From CAUJGQ01 sp042408665 (lineage in GTDB: Bacteria > Chloroflexota > Dehalococcoidia > CAUJGQ01), in assembly GCA_042408665.1 (NCBI GenBank), contig JBHOQW010000252.1:1-64000 (forward strand): DNA of 64,000 nucleotides, given 5' to 3'. Below, in pieces: positions 42,667 through 50,425 of the stretch. The notes beneath the pieces are model-generated. The model saw nothing but the letters and a program-made list of their open reading frames with translations. It was not told the DNA's origin and ran no database searches. The first letter of the stretch is position 1, and every line of letters starts with the position of its first letter. Made by a program: the position numbers and the translations under genes.

Positions 42667-43388
42667 GCGTGGTGGCGCGTGTGTTCCTGTTTGATATCGA
42701 CCTGACCCTGATCCGTACCAACGGCGCGGGTAGCGCGGCGATGGAGGCTACCGTGCGCGAGATGCTCGGCGTGCGCGACGCCTTTGCCGGCATGCGGTTC
42801 GCCGGGCGCACGGATCGGGCCATCCTTCGCGAGGCGCTCACGCGCTGTAGTCGGTTGGACGACGGCTTCGACCGGTTCTGCGTCGAGTTTGAGGCCCGCT
42901 ACCTCGGTCACCTGCGCCGCGAGCTGGCCGCGCGCAACGGGGTGGTGCTGCCCGGCGTGCCGGAACTCCTCGACGCGGTGGCAGCGCTGCCCGGTGCCCG
43001 GCTCGGGCTGGCCACGGGCAATTTCCGCCGTGCCGCCGAGGCTAAGCTGCGCCATTTCGGCCTGTGGGGGCGCTTTCTCGACGGCGGCTTCGCCGAGGAC
43101 GGTGAGGAGCGGGCGGACCTGGTGGCCGCAGCGGTGGCACGGGTGGGTGCGGGCGCGCCGCACCCCTCCACGGTCTACGTGATCGGCGATAGCGTCCACG
43201 ACGTCCAGGCGGCCAAGGCGCACGGCCTGGTGGCGGTCGGCGTCTGCACCGGTGAGTGCTCGGCCGAGGAGCTGCGGGCGGCCGGAGCCGACGTGGTCTT
43301 CCCAGACCTCTCCGCGACGGATGAGGTCCTCGGCCGGTTGCTGCACCTCGCGCCCGGCCGTTCAGCCCCCGGCACGGCGCCGGCGTGA
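42663..43388 (+). CDS. HAD-superfamily phosphatase, phosphoglycolate phosphatase-like
   Basis: A 241-residue HAD hydrolase. Nucleophile motif I is DIDLT (Asp11, Asp13), motif II is GLATGN, and motif IV reads GDSVHDVQAAKAHG. An alpha-helical cap lies between motifs I and II, as in phosphoglycolate phosphatase. The substrate is not determined. Its GTG start overlaps the stop of the binding-protein gene by 4 nt, so the two are translationally coupled. Confidence 0.88.
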   Translation: MSVVARVFLFDIDLTLIRTNGAGSAAMEATVREMLGVRDAFAGMRFAGRTDRAILREALTRCSRLDDGFDRFCVEFEARYLGHLRRELAARNGVVLPGVPELLDAVAALPGARLGLATGNFRRAAEAKLRHFGLWGRFLDGGFAEDGEERADLVAAAVARVGAGAPHPSTVYVIGDSVHDVQAAKAHGLVAVGVCTGECSAEELRAAGADVVFPDLSATDEVLGRLLHLAPGRSAPGTAPA

Positions 43389-43407
43389 ACGGCATAGCTT
43401 GCGGTGG

Positions 43408-43977
43408 CTACGTCGTCCGCCGCCGGAGCCGGATGAGCCAGGCCCCACCGCCCGTCACCCCGGCAAGGATGAGCCAGGCAAGCAGGCCGGGGACCGCGTC
43501 ACCGGTCACGGTGCCCGCCCCCACGCGCGGTGCCCCGGCCGGTGCGGCCTGGCCCGCCCCTGCCACCGTGAACTGCACCCGGTCCTGCACGGAAGGCGAT
43601 AGCGGCACGTGGTCCGTACGCGTCAGCACCACCCACACCGTGTGCACGCCCGGCGTGAGGTTGCTGAGCGGCACGGTGAGGTCCGCCGTGTGGATGATGT
43701 CCGCCCGCCCCGTCGGGATGGGCTGGCCGGGCTGGACCACGGTGGCGGGGTCGACGTCGATAAAGATGTGGTAGTGGAAGGCGTCCGGGTCACCGGCGCT
43801 GGCGGGCTTGACCGTGACCCCGGTGATCGCCACGGTGAGGTTCACCGGGGGAGCCACCGTGGCACCGTTGGCCGGGGCTGTGATGCGAATGGAGCCGGCC
43901 TGTTGCGCTTGGGCGCTGGTCACGGTCAGGCTCCAGGCGAGGACGGCAAACGCGAGCAGGCCGGTAACGGAACGCAT
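43408..43977 (-). CDS. Exported beta-sandwich protein with C-terminal anchor
   Basis: A 189-residue protein. It has a signal peptide (LLAFAVLAWSLTVTSAQA), a single beta-sandwich domain (ITAPANGATVAPPVNLTVAI to VQFTVAG), and a C-terminal membrane helix followed by RLRRR, which resembles an extracytoplasmic anchor with positive-inside tail. The FHYHIFIDVDP and GVHTVWVVL strands are like DUF4399-type or copper-resistance (CopC-like) folds. Exact family uncertain; function unknown. Confidence 0.65.
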   Translation of the reverse strand: MRSVTGLLAFAVLAWSLTVTSAQAQQAGSIRITAPANGATVAPPVNLTVAITGVTVKPASAGDPDAFHYHIFIDVDPATVVQPGQPIPTGRADIIHTADLTVPLSNLTPGVHTVWVVLTRTDHVPLSPSVQDRVQFTVAGAGQAAPAGAPRVGAGTVTGDAVPGLLAWLILAGVTGGGAWLIRLRRRTT

Positions 43978-44067
43978 GATCGCACGTCTCCTCTCACGTC
44001 ACGGTGGTGGCGCGCTGAACGTCGGCCAGGCCGGACGCGGCTCCGCGGGCATCGGACGGGCCTGCGC

Positions 44068-44217
44068 TCAGGCCGTACCGGGTGCCGGCTGCTCGGCCTC
44101 GTGCGTCGCCGGTTCAAACCCCTCGTCGAGGAGATCGTCCTGGCCGTGGCCCGTAAGCCGCTTCCAGGCGAAGAAAGCCCCCACTGCGAGTCCGGCGATG
44201 ATGAAGAGCCTGCGCAT
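44068..44217 (-). CDS. 49-residue single-helix membrane peptide
   Basis: It starts MRRLFIIAGLAVGAFFAWKRL, a single N-terminal helix ending in a basic pair, followed by an acidic tail (DDLLDEGFEPATHEAE). GGGAGG lies 6 nt before ATG 44217, which supports translation. No family is recognised. Confidence 0.5.
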   Translation of the reverse strand: MRRLFIIAGLAVGAFFAWKRLTGHGQDDLLDEGFEPATHEAEQPAPGTA

Positions 44218-44346
44218 TGGAACCTCCCAGTCCGCCGTGGGCACGGCTTTCCACCGCCGTGCACCTCGTGCCATCCTAGCACGCCGCTGCCCGGCGGACA
44301 CCATTCGAGCGGGGAATTGGGGCGCGGACAGGACGGGCGGGCACCA

Positions 44347-45096
44347 TCATGACGTGGGCGGCTCCTCGGGCGGCGCATCCAGGGAGATGATGCCTTTACG
44401 GATGGCGTAGCGAATAAGGTCGGTGGTGCGCTGGGCACCCAGTTTGGCCATGATATGCGCCTTGTGCGCCTCCACCGTTTTGACGCTGAGGAACAGCTTT
44501 TCGGCGATACTCTGGTTGGGGTAGCCCTCGGCGACCAGTTGCAGGATCTCCCGCTCTCGGGGGGTGAGGCTGTCGGCGGCATCGTCCGGCCGCTGGGCGC
44601 GGATGAGCAGATCGATGGGGCTCCGGCCGTCGGCCAGGGCTGCGCTGATGTACGGATTGCCGCGATGCACGGCCTGGATCGCCACCAGCAGCTCCTGCAC
44701 GTCGGATCGCTTCAGCACAAAACCGGCCGCCCCTGCCCGGAGCGCCTCGATCAGCCGCTCCTCGTCGGCGTAGCCGCTCAGCACCAGGACGCGCACACCG
44801 CGCACTCGTTGCGTGAGCTGCCGTGTGGCATCGATGCCGTTGAGACCGGGCATCGCCAGATCCATGAGCACCACGTCGGGCTGCAACTTCTCGGCCAGCT
44901 CGACCGCCTCGCGCCCATCACCGACGTCGCCCACGACCTCCACTTCGTCGTGCGTTTCCAGGAGCAACCGCAAGGCCTGGCGCAGCACTGCGTGATCGTC
45001 GGCGAGCAGGACACGGATCCGATGTTTCGAGCTATCCTGCATGGCGGCGAGCGCGCGTCGCGCGCGCTCCCGGTGCGTCGCCGGCTGCTCAACCAT
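44347..45096 (-). CDS. NarL/FixJ-type response regulator
   Basis: A 249-residue regulator. It has a receiver domain with the acidic pair DD (33-34), phospho-acceptor Asp79 (VVLMDLAMPG) and a Lys in FVLKRSD. The LuxR helix-turn-helix is LTPREREILQLVAEGYPNQSIAEKLFLSVKTVEAHKAHI (split by no gap). The N-terminal ~25 residues before the receiver are unusual, and a start at ATG 45042 would remove them. There is no adjacent histidine kinase. Confidence 0.9.
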   Translation of the reverse strand: MVEQPATHRERARRALAAMQDSSKHRIRVLLADDHAVLRQALRLLLETHDEVEVVGDVGDGREAVELAEKLQPDVVLMDLAMPGLNGIDATRQLTQRVRGVRVLVLSGYADEERLIEALRAGAAGFVLKRSDVQELLVAIQAVHRGNPYISAALADGRSPIDLLIRAQRPDDAADSLTPREREILQLVAEGYPNQSIAEKLFLSVKTVEAHKAHIMAKLGAQRTTDLIRYAIRKGIISLDAPPEEPPTS

Positions 45097-45326
45097 CACG
45101 CGTATTCACCGCTAGGGGCCGCTACCGGGAATATTGCGAAACTCCGTGTCAAGGTTAACACGGCATATCAGAGTCCGACAAGGCGATTGACATCACGGAC
45201 AAGTCACAACGGTCGACGCGCGGAACCGGTTCGGTGGCCAACCAACGTCGGTTCCGTGGTGCGAACGACGATCCCGCGGCCGGCGTTTACCGTGGCGAGC
45301 GCCGCGCCGGGCGGCACGGGGGGGTG

Positions 45327-46001
45327 ATGTCACAGAAACGTCCGCAGTTAGGCTGGTACGATCGCCGCGCCGCCGCCTACGACCGCACGCGACCGGACTT
45401 GCCGGGCGAGCGGGAGTTCTACCGCCACCTCGCACGGACGGCGCACCCGCCGCTGCTGGTGCTGGCCTGCGGCACCGGCCGGATCGCGCTGGCCATCGCG
45501 GCCGTGGCGGGGCCGGTGGTGGGGCTGGACCGGTCGGCCGCCATGCTAGCGGTGGCGCGGGCGGCGGCGAAGGATGTCCCTTTCCTGCACTGGGTGCGCG
45601 GCGACATGCGCGCCTTCGCCTTTCGCTGCCGGTTCGGGCTGATCTGCATCCCGTTCCGCAGCCTGCAGCATCTGCTCACCGACACGGATCCGATCGCTGC
45701 TCTGCGCTGCTGTGCCGAGCATCTCCAGCCGGGCGGTCGACTGGCCTTCAGCCTGAGTAACCCGCAGCCCCTGCGGCGCCTGCTCGCACGCTTTGCCCCG
45801 GCGGGGCAGCGGCCCTCCGCTTCGTCGGCGTTGCGCGGCGGGCATCCACAGGCGCCGGTTCGGTACCGGGAGCCGGACGAGGTCCGCGCCCTGCTTGAAG
45901 CCGCCGGCCTTGCGGTCGAGCGGAGGGACGGCGGCTTTTCGGGGGAGCCGTTGACGCGGCGCAGCATGGAACAGGTGTGGGTAGCGCGACGGCCGGCCTG
46001 A
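45327..46001 (+). CDS. SAM-dependent methyltransferase
   Basis: A 224-residue class I methyltransferase. The SAM-binding motif is LVLACGTGRIALAIA with acidic loop GLDRSAAML. A post-motif LQPGGRLAFSLSNPQ strand is present, typical of small-molecule or lipid methyltransferases. The substrate is unknown. A G-rich ribosome site precedes ATG 45327. It converges on the GNAT gene, with only 6 bp between stops. Confidence 0.85.
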   Translation: MSQKRPQLGWYDRRAAAYDRTRPDLPGEREFYRHLARTAHPPLLVLACGTGRIALAIAAVAGPVVGLDRSAAMLAVARAAAKDVPFLHWVRGDMRAFAFRCRFGLICIPFRSLQHLLTDTDPIAALRCCAEHLQPGGRLAFSLSNPQPLRRLLARFAPAGQRPSASSALRGGHPQAPVRYREPDEVRALLEAAGLAVERRDGGFSGEPLTRRSMEQVWVARRPA

Positions 46002-46007
46002 GCGGCG

Positions 46008-46583
46008 CTACACCTCGGAGAGAGGGTAAACCAGGAACAGCAGGTCGTGCGGGGTGCCGTCCGGTCCCACGAGGTGGTCGGGGATGGTGGCCACCAGGCG
46101 AAAGCCGATCTGCTCCACCGCCTCCAGCGCGCCGCTCTGGGCGCGGGCCACGATCTCGGCCTCGAGCTTGGCCAGACCGGCCGCGGCCGCGATTTCGCAC
46201 AGCTCTACCAACAAGGCGTAAGCCAGGCCACGGCCACGGTAGGCGGGCGCCACCACCACGCGCACCTCGCCCAAGTGGTGGCGCGCGCCGTAGCCGCGCC
46301 GGTGCAGGGTGGCATCGGCGACGATCCGGTCATCGACCAGGGCCACCAGGGGCAAGACGCGGTCGTAATCGAGGTCTACGGTCCAGCGGCGGATCACCGC
46401 GGGGTCGGACACGTTCTCCCGCAGCCACCACCGGTCCTCAGCCGGAATCCCGCGGAAAAAGGCGAGGAGGGCGGCCTGGTCCGTGGGCCGTAGGGGACGC
46501 ACCGTCACCGTCGTCCCGTCGGTCAACGTCACCGTTTTCGGGTACCCGTCCAGCAAGACGCGCGTTGGCAGCAGCTCTCCCAT
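46008..46583 (-). CDS. GNAT-family N-acetyltransferase
   Basis: A 191-residue GNAT protein. A core VTVRPLRPTDQAALLAFF leads to the acetyl-CoA motif VVVAPAYRGRGLAYALL (motif A, R/Q-x-x-G-x-G/A). The C-terminal GFRLVATIPDHLVGPDGT strand is like the acetyltransferase domain of Pat-type and Gcn5 enzymes. The target, protein or small molecule, is unknown. Confidence 0.85.
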   Translation of the reverse strand: MGELLPTRVLLDGYPKTVTLTDGTTVTVRPLRPTDQAALLAFFRGIPAEDRWWLRENVSDPAVIRRWTVDLDYDRVLPLVALVDDRIVADATLHRRGYGARHHLGEVRVVVAPAYRGRGLAYALLVELCEIAAAAGLAKLEAEIVARAQSGALEAVEQIGFRLVATIPDHLVGPDGTPHDLLFLVYPLSEV

Positions 46584-46642
46584 GGCAGCCCCTGATTGCT
46601 ACACGTCACCGCACCGTGCATCGTGAAGCGGTGCACAGGCCC

Positions 46643-46671
46643 TTGACACGGCGTTAACGTGTTTGTAACAT
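46643..46671 (+). promoter_or_regulatory. Promoter of the zinc-ribbon gene
   Basis: TTGACA (46643-46648), a 17-nt spacer and TAACAT (46666-46671). The expected start is near 46678, giving a leader of about 187 nt before the 46865 gene. Confidence 0.65.
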
Positions 46672-46691
46672 GTGCGCGCAATCACAAACGA

Positions 46692-46776
46692 GTGCCCCCG
46701 CTGGGCACAGGGCCCGGCCGGTCCACCGGGCGTAAGCTCCCCGCCCCGATCCGCCGGCGGCCGAGGCGAAGCCGCC
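46692..46776 (+). ncRNA. Leader with three consecutive perfect hairpins, class unknown
   Basis: Three perfect 6-bp stems follow one another in the leader of the 46865 gene: GTGCCC/GGGCAC (46692-46708), GCCCGG/CCGGGC (46712-46731) and GGCGGC/GCCGCC (46756-46776). Between the second and third is CGTAAGCTCC. A fourth short pair GCAG/CTGC lies just beyond. The arrangement suggests a regulatory RNA; it is not a match to a class I recognise. Confidence 0.5.
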
Positions 46777-46864
46777 GTATCCCGTGTCTCGCAGCAACGT
46801 GCCTGCTGCTCTCCGGGCCGAGATGGGCGGCAGGCCGTGGTGACGAGGATAGAGGAGACTGTCC

Positions 46865-47074
46865 ATGCAGGTTAGTGCGCCGCCCCGCGTCTGCCCCCGC
46901 TGTCGTGGCTCCATGGTAAACGAGCGCGACCTCTACGGCGCCTACAGCAGTTGTATCTGCTGCGGGTACGTGCACGAATGGGTCACCTCACCCGCTATCG
47001 ATCTGCCGGTGGAAAGCGAGGGGCCGACCCGTCAGCGCCGTCGTCAGCCGTCCCACGGTAAGCTTCGTCTCTAA
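46865..47074 (+). CDS. Small zinc-ribbon protein
   Basis: A 69-residue protein with two Cys pairs, CPRC (10-13) and CICC (30-33), separated by 16 residues, forming a single zinc ribbon. A basic C-terminal tail (RQRRRQPSHGKLRL) could contact nucleic acid. GAGGAG lies upstream of ATG 46865. It is preceded by its own promoter and a structured leader and followed by a GC hairpin, so it is a complete single-gene unit. Function unknown. Confidence 0.75.
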   Translation: MQVSAPPRVCPRCRGSMVNERDLYGAYSSCICCGYVHEWVTSPAIDLPVESEGPTRQRRRQPSHGKLRL

Positions 47075-47091
47075 GCGTAAGCGTCGCATCG

Positions 47092-47127
47092 GGCGCGGCA
47101 GGGCATCCTCCGTGGTCCTGCCGCGCC
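47092..47127. terminator. 11-bp GC hairpin between convergent genes
   Basis: A perfect stem GGCGCGGCAGG (47092-47102) with CCTGCCGCGCC (47117-47127), between the zinc-ribbon gene and the converging GNAT gene. No T tract. Confidence 0.6.
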
Positions 47128-47166
47128 GTGGCGCTTGGCCAGCGCGGCGGCCACCGGCACGGCCGC

Positions 47167-47679
47167 TTACAAGATCTTCTCCATCACCACGACGTCCACC
47201 CAACGGCCGTCGAGCAACCCCTGCTCGTGGTAGGTTCCCACGGTGCGGAAGCCACAGCGGCGGTAAAGGCGCATGCCGGCCTCGTTGAACGGAAACGCGG
47301 CCAGAACCAGCTTGTGGTAGCCGATCTCCCGCGCCCGCTGCTCCAGCGCCGTGAGCAGCAGGCGGCCGATGCCGCTGCCCCGCCGTTCGCGCGCCACGTA
47401 GACCGAGATATCAGCGACGGAGTCGTAGACCGCTCGTGGGTTGAACACGTTCAATGAGGCCCAGCCCACGACCTGGCCCTGCTCTTCCGCCACCAGCACA
47501 CGGTGGCGCGGGCTGCGCGCCACCAGCCACGCCGCCCGCTCGCCAGCGGTGCGCAGCTCCGTCTCCAGTGTGGCGATGCGGTCCTCGATGCCCTGATTGT
47601 AAATGCGCGCGATTGCCTCGGCGTCGGCTACGGTTGCAGCTCGCACCCGTGGGCCGCTCCCCGTTTCACCCCCCGACAC
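47167..47679 (-). CDS. GNAT acetyltransferase, phosphinothricin acetyltransferase-like
   Basis: A 170-residue GNAT protein of the PAT/YncA type. IYNQGIEDRIATLET, ISVYVARERRGSGIGRLLL (acetyl-CoA loop) and FNEAGMRLYRRCGFRTVGTYHEQGLLDGRWVDVVVMEK are diagnostic. Enzymes of this group acetylate amino-acid analogues or methionine derivatives; the natural substrate here is unknown. GTG 47679 has AGGAGGG 8 nt upstream; a longer frame back to TTG 47742 would overlap the promoter of the cobalamin operon. Confidence 0.85.
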   Translation of the reverse strand: MSGGETGSGPRVRAATVADAEAIARIYNQGIEDRIATLETELRTAGERAAWLVARSPRHRVLVAEEQGQVVGWASLNVFNPRAVYDSVADISVYVARERRGSGIGRLLLTALEQRAREIGYHKLVLAAFPFNEAGMRLYRRCGFRTVGTYHEQGLLDGRWVDVVVMEKIL

Positions 47680-47684
47680 GTTCC

Positions 47685-47713
47685 TTGACCCTCCTCGGTG
47701 GAACTGATAGAGT
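47685..47713 (+). promoter_or_regulatory. Promoter of the cobalamin operon
   Basis: TTGACC (47685-47690), a 17-nt spacer and TAGAGT (47708-47713). The predicted start near 47720 is about 18 nt before the first riboswitch stem. Confidence 0.6.
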
Positions 47714-47733
47714 GGCGCCACAACTGCATAGTA

Positions 47734-47855
<122 letters not shown>

Positions 47856-47917
47856 CACAGCCTTCGAGGAAAGGCGCGGCGATCCGGGCGCCGGGCGGCC
47901 GGCGTTCCCCCGTTGCA

Positions 47918-47947
47918 CCCTCCACGCGAAGGCTGGAGGGCGTTTTC
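47918..47947 (+). terminator. Riboswitch expression-platform hairpin overlapping the btuC ribosome site
   Basis: Stem CCCTCCA (47918-47924) with TGGAGGG (47934-47940), a 9-nt loop, then CGTTTTC. The 3' arm contains GGAGGG, the only ribosome-binding site of btuC, 7 nt before ATG 47948. The hairpin can therefore block translation and may also terminate transcription. Confidence 0.75.
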
Positions 47948-49042
47948 ATGACGGCCGCACCTGAGGAGGCCCCCAGCAGAGCCGGGGTGTCCTCTCTCCC
48001 CCACAACGGCGCCGCAGTCCTCCGGCCAGCGGCCCTGCCGCTGGCGGTGGCGATGCTGCTGCTGTGCACCGTCACCGTCCTGGCGCTGTTTGCCGGGCCG
48101 GTGCGCGTGGCCCCCAATGCGGTCCTGGCCATCCTGCTGGCGCGGCTCACCGGCATCCACGTGGGCACCTGGCCCACCGGGGCCGAGCAGATCGTGTGGC
48201 AGATCCGCGCGCCGCGTGTGGTGCTGGCCGGGATGGTCGGCGCCACGCTGGCCGCCACGGGTGCCGCCTACCAGGGCGTGTTCCGCAACCCGCTGGCCGA
48301 GCCGTATCTCATCGGCGTGGCGGCGGGCGCCGGTCTGGGCGCGACGATCGTTTTCGTCTCGCCCCTGTCGGGCGCGTGGCACGGCCTCAGCCTGGTAACC
48401 CCGGCCGCCTTTCTCGGCGCGATGGCGGCCGTGCTGGTGGCTATGGCCGTGTCGCGCGCCGCTCGCCTCACCTACGGTGTTGGTCTCGTGCTGGCCGGCG
48501 TGGCCGTGGCGGCGGTGTGCAACGCCGTGACCTCCTTCCTGCTCATGGCCCATAACGCCCGTCTCGCCAGCGTGTTCGCCTGGCTGATGGGCGGTTTTAC
48601 CGCCGGCACGTGGAGCCGCGCGGGGCTGCTGGCGTTGTACGCGTTGCCCTGCCTCTTGGTCCTCGCCCTCCACGCCCGCCTGCTCAACCTCCTCCTGCTC
48701 GACGACGAACAGGCCCGCCACCTGGGCGTCCACGTGGAGCGGGTGCGGCTGGTGGCCCTGATCGCGGCCTCGCTGGCCGCGGCGGCGGCCGTATCGGTGA
48801 GCGGGCTCATCGGCTTCGTGGGGCTGATCGTGCCGCACATCGCCCGTCAGGTCGTGGGCCCCGATCACCGCCGCCTGCTGCCCTTGGCGCTGGTGGGCGG
48901 CGCCACGTTGCTCATCCTGGCCGACCTGGTGGCGCGCGTGGCCGTCGCCCCCTCGGAGATGCCGGTGGGCGTCGTCACCGCCTTCCTAGGCGGCCCGTTC
49001 TTCCTGTACCTGCTCTGGCGCGGGCGGAGGACCGTATGGTAG
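47948..49042 (+). CDS. btuC: Corrinoid ABC transporter permease
   Basis: A 364-residue FecCD-family permease with about ten helices. Family segments include RAPRVVLAGMVGATLAATGAAYQGVFRNPLAEP-to-LIGVAAG (in pieces) and VSGLIGFVGLIVPHIARQVVGPDHRRLLP. The cobalamin riboswitch directly upstream assigns corrinoid as substrate; siderophore transport is the alternative for this family. Its stop overlaps the ATPase gene by 7 nt. No binding protein (BtuF) gene is present in the cluster. Confidence 0.92.
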   Translation: MTAAPEEAPSRAGVSSLPHNGAAVLRPAALPLAVAMLLLCTVTVLALFAGPVRVAPNAVLAILLARLTGIHVGTWPTGAEQIVWQIRAPRVVLAGMVGATLAATGAAYQGVFRNPLAEPYLIGVAAGAGLGATIVFVSPLSGAWHGLSLVTPAAFLGAMAAVLVAMAVSRAARLTYGVGLVLAGVAVAAVCNAVTSFLLMAHNARLASVFAWLMGGFTAGTWSRAGLLALYALPCLLVLALHARLLNLLLLDDEQARHLGVHVERVRLVALIAASLAAAAAVSVSGLIGFVGLIVPHIARQVVGPDHRRLLPLALVGGATLLILADLVARVAVAPSEMPVGVVTAFLGGPFFLYLLWRGRRTVW

Positions 49043-49833
49043 CCGCACCGGCCGCCACGACGCTCGACCTCGTGGTCGAAGGGGTATCCGCAGGCTACGG
49101 CGACCGCCTGGTGCTGCGCGATGTGTCGTTGGTCGTGGCGGCCGGTGAGGTGGTGGGCGTGATCGGGCCGAACGGCAGCGGCAAGTCGACGCTCATCCGC
49201 GTGATCACGCGCCTCGTACCCGCGCGCGCCGGCCGCGTGCTGCTGGGCGGGCGGCCGGTGGAGAGCTACGGGGTGGCCGAACTGGCGCGCACTGTGGCGG
49301 TGGTGCCGCAGGGCGCCGTCCTGCCCGAAGGGTTCACCGGGCTGGAGGTGGCGCTGCTCGGGCGCACGCCGCATCTGAGGCTCCTGCAAACGGAGAGTCG
49401 TCACGATGTCGCCATTGCCCGTGCGGCGCTGGCCCGCTGCGACGCCCTGCACCTGGCGGAGCGGCGCGTGGGCGAGATGTCCGGCGGCGAGCGGCAGCGG
49501 CTGCTCGTCGCCCGGGCGCTGGCCCAGCAGCCTCGTCTCCTGCTGCTGGACGAGCCAACCGCATATTTGGACCTCACCCACCAGGCGGCGCTGTGCGCGC
49601 TCGTGGTCGAGCGCTGTCGGCAGGACGGCCTGGCCGCCCTCCTGGTGCTGCACGATCTCACGCTGGCGGCGCAGTTCTGCGACCGCCTGGTGCTGCTCGG
49701 CGAGGGCCGGGTGCTGGCGCAGGGTGCCCCGGCCGAGGTGCTGCACCCGGAGCGGCTGTCGCGGGCCTACGGCGGGCCGGTGAGCGTGATGCCGCACCCA
49801 CGCACGGGCCGACCCGTGGTGGTGCCCGTGTAA
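49036..49833 (+). CDS. btuD: Corrinoid ABC transporter ATPase
   Basis: A 265-residue ABC ATPase of the FecE/BtuD type. Walker A GPNGSGKST, Q-loop VVPQGAVLPEG, signature MSGGERQR, Walker B LLLLDEPT and the H-loop LVLHDL are all intact. It powers the BtuC permease. ATG 49036 lies inside the end of btuC, which indicates translational coupling. Confidence 0.93.
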   Translation: MVAAPAATTLDLVVEGVSAGYGDRLVLRDVSLVVAAGEVVGVIGPNGSGKSTLIRVITRLVPARAGRVLLGGRPVESYGVAELARTVAVVPQGAVLPEGFTGLEVALLGRTPHLRLLQTESRHDVAIARAALARCDALHLAERRVGEMSGGERQRLLVARALAQQPRLLLLDEPTAYLDLTHQAALCALVVERCRQDGLAALLVLHDLTLAAQFCDRLVLLGEGRVLAQGAPAEVLHPERLSRAYGGPVSVMPHPRTGRPVVVPV

Positions 49834-49865
49834 GGCGCGACCGGTAACCGAAGGGAGTGAAGGCG

Positions 49866-50402
49866 ATGACCGATGAGCGCACGCGCCGGCCCGGGCTGGT
49901 GATCGTGCATACGGGCCACGGCAAGGGCAAGACCACCGCCGCCTTGGGGCTCATGTTCCGGGCGTGGGGGCGCGGTTGGAGGGTGGCGATGCTCCAGTTC
50001 ATCAAGCACGAGACGGCCAACTTCGGCGAGCACCGCGCCGCCCGCCGCACTGGCATGGAGATCGTGCCGCTCGGGGCCGGCTTCACCTGGCTGTCCAAGG
50101 ACATCGAGAAGGACAAAGCCCTGGCGCGGGCCTGCTGGGAACGCTGCAAAACGTACCTGCTGAGCGGTGACTATGACCTCGTGGTGCTGGACGAGATCAC
50201 CTACCCGCTCACCTACGGCTGGCTGCCGCTGGACGAGGTGGTGGAGGCGCTGCGCGCACGGCCCCCGTACGTGCACGTGGTGCTCACCGGCCGCGACGCA
50301 CCTCCGGAGCTGATCGACGTCGCCGACCTGGTCACCGAGATGCGGGAGGTCAAGCATCCTTACCAGCGCGGCGTCAAGGCGCAGCCGGGCATCGAGTTCT
50401 GA
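49866..50402 (+). CDS. cobO: Cob(I)yrinic acid a,c-diamide adenosyltransferase
   Basis: A 178-residue BtuR/CobO-type adenosyltransferase that attaches the 5'-deoxyadenosyl group of ATP to the corrinoid cobalt. The P-loop is HTGHGKGKTTAALG (16-29), with W-x-V-A-M-L-Q-F-I-K-H and VVLDEITYPLTYGWL as in the family. It lies 32 nt after btuD. Confidence 0.94.
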   Translation: MTDERTRRPGLVIVHTGHGKGKTTAALGLMFRAWGRGWRVAMLQFIKHETANFGEHRAARRTGMEIVPLGAGFTWLSKDIEKDKALARACWERCKTYLLSGDYDLVVLDEITYPLTYGWLPLDEVVEALRARPPYVHVVLTGRDAPPELIDVADLVTEMREVKHPYQRGVKAQPGIEF

Positions 50403-50425
50403 AAACCGCGAGCGGAGAGAGGTGT

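Noticed and set aside
44090..44130. tRNA-like T-arm sequence GGTTCAAACCC
   Set aside because: It lies within the coding sequence of the 49-residue protein and no cloverleaf can be built around it.
46692..46776. Cyclic-di-GMP (GEMM) riboswitch
   Set aside because: Only a loose resemblance (CACAGGGC and CGTAAGC); the conserved tetraloop and receptor arrangement is not seen.
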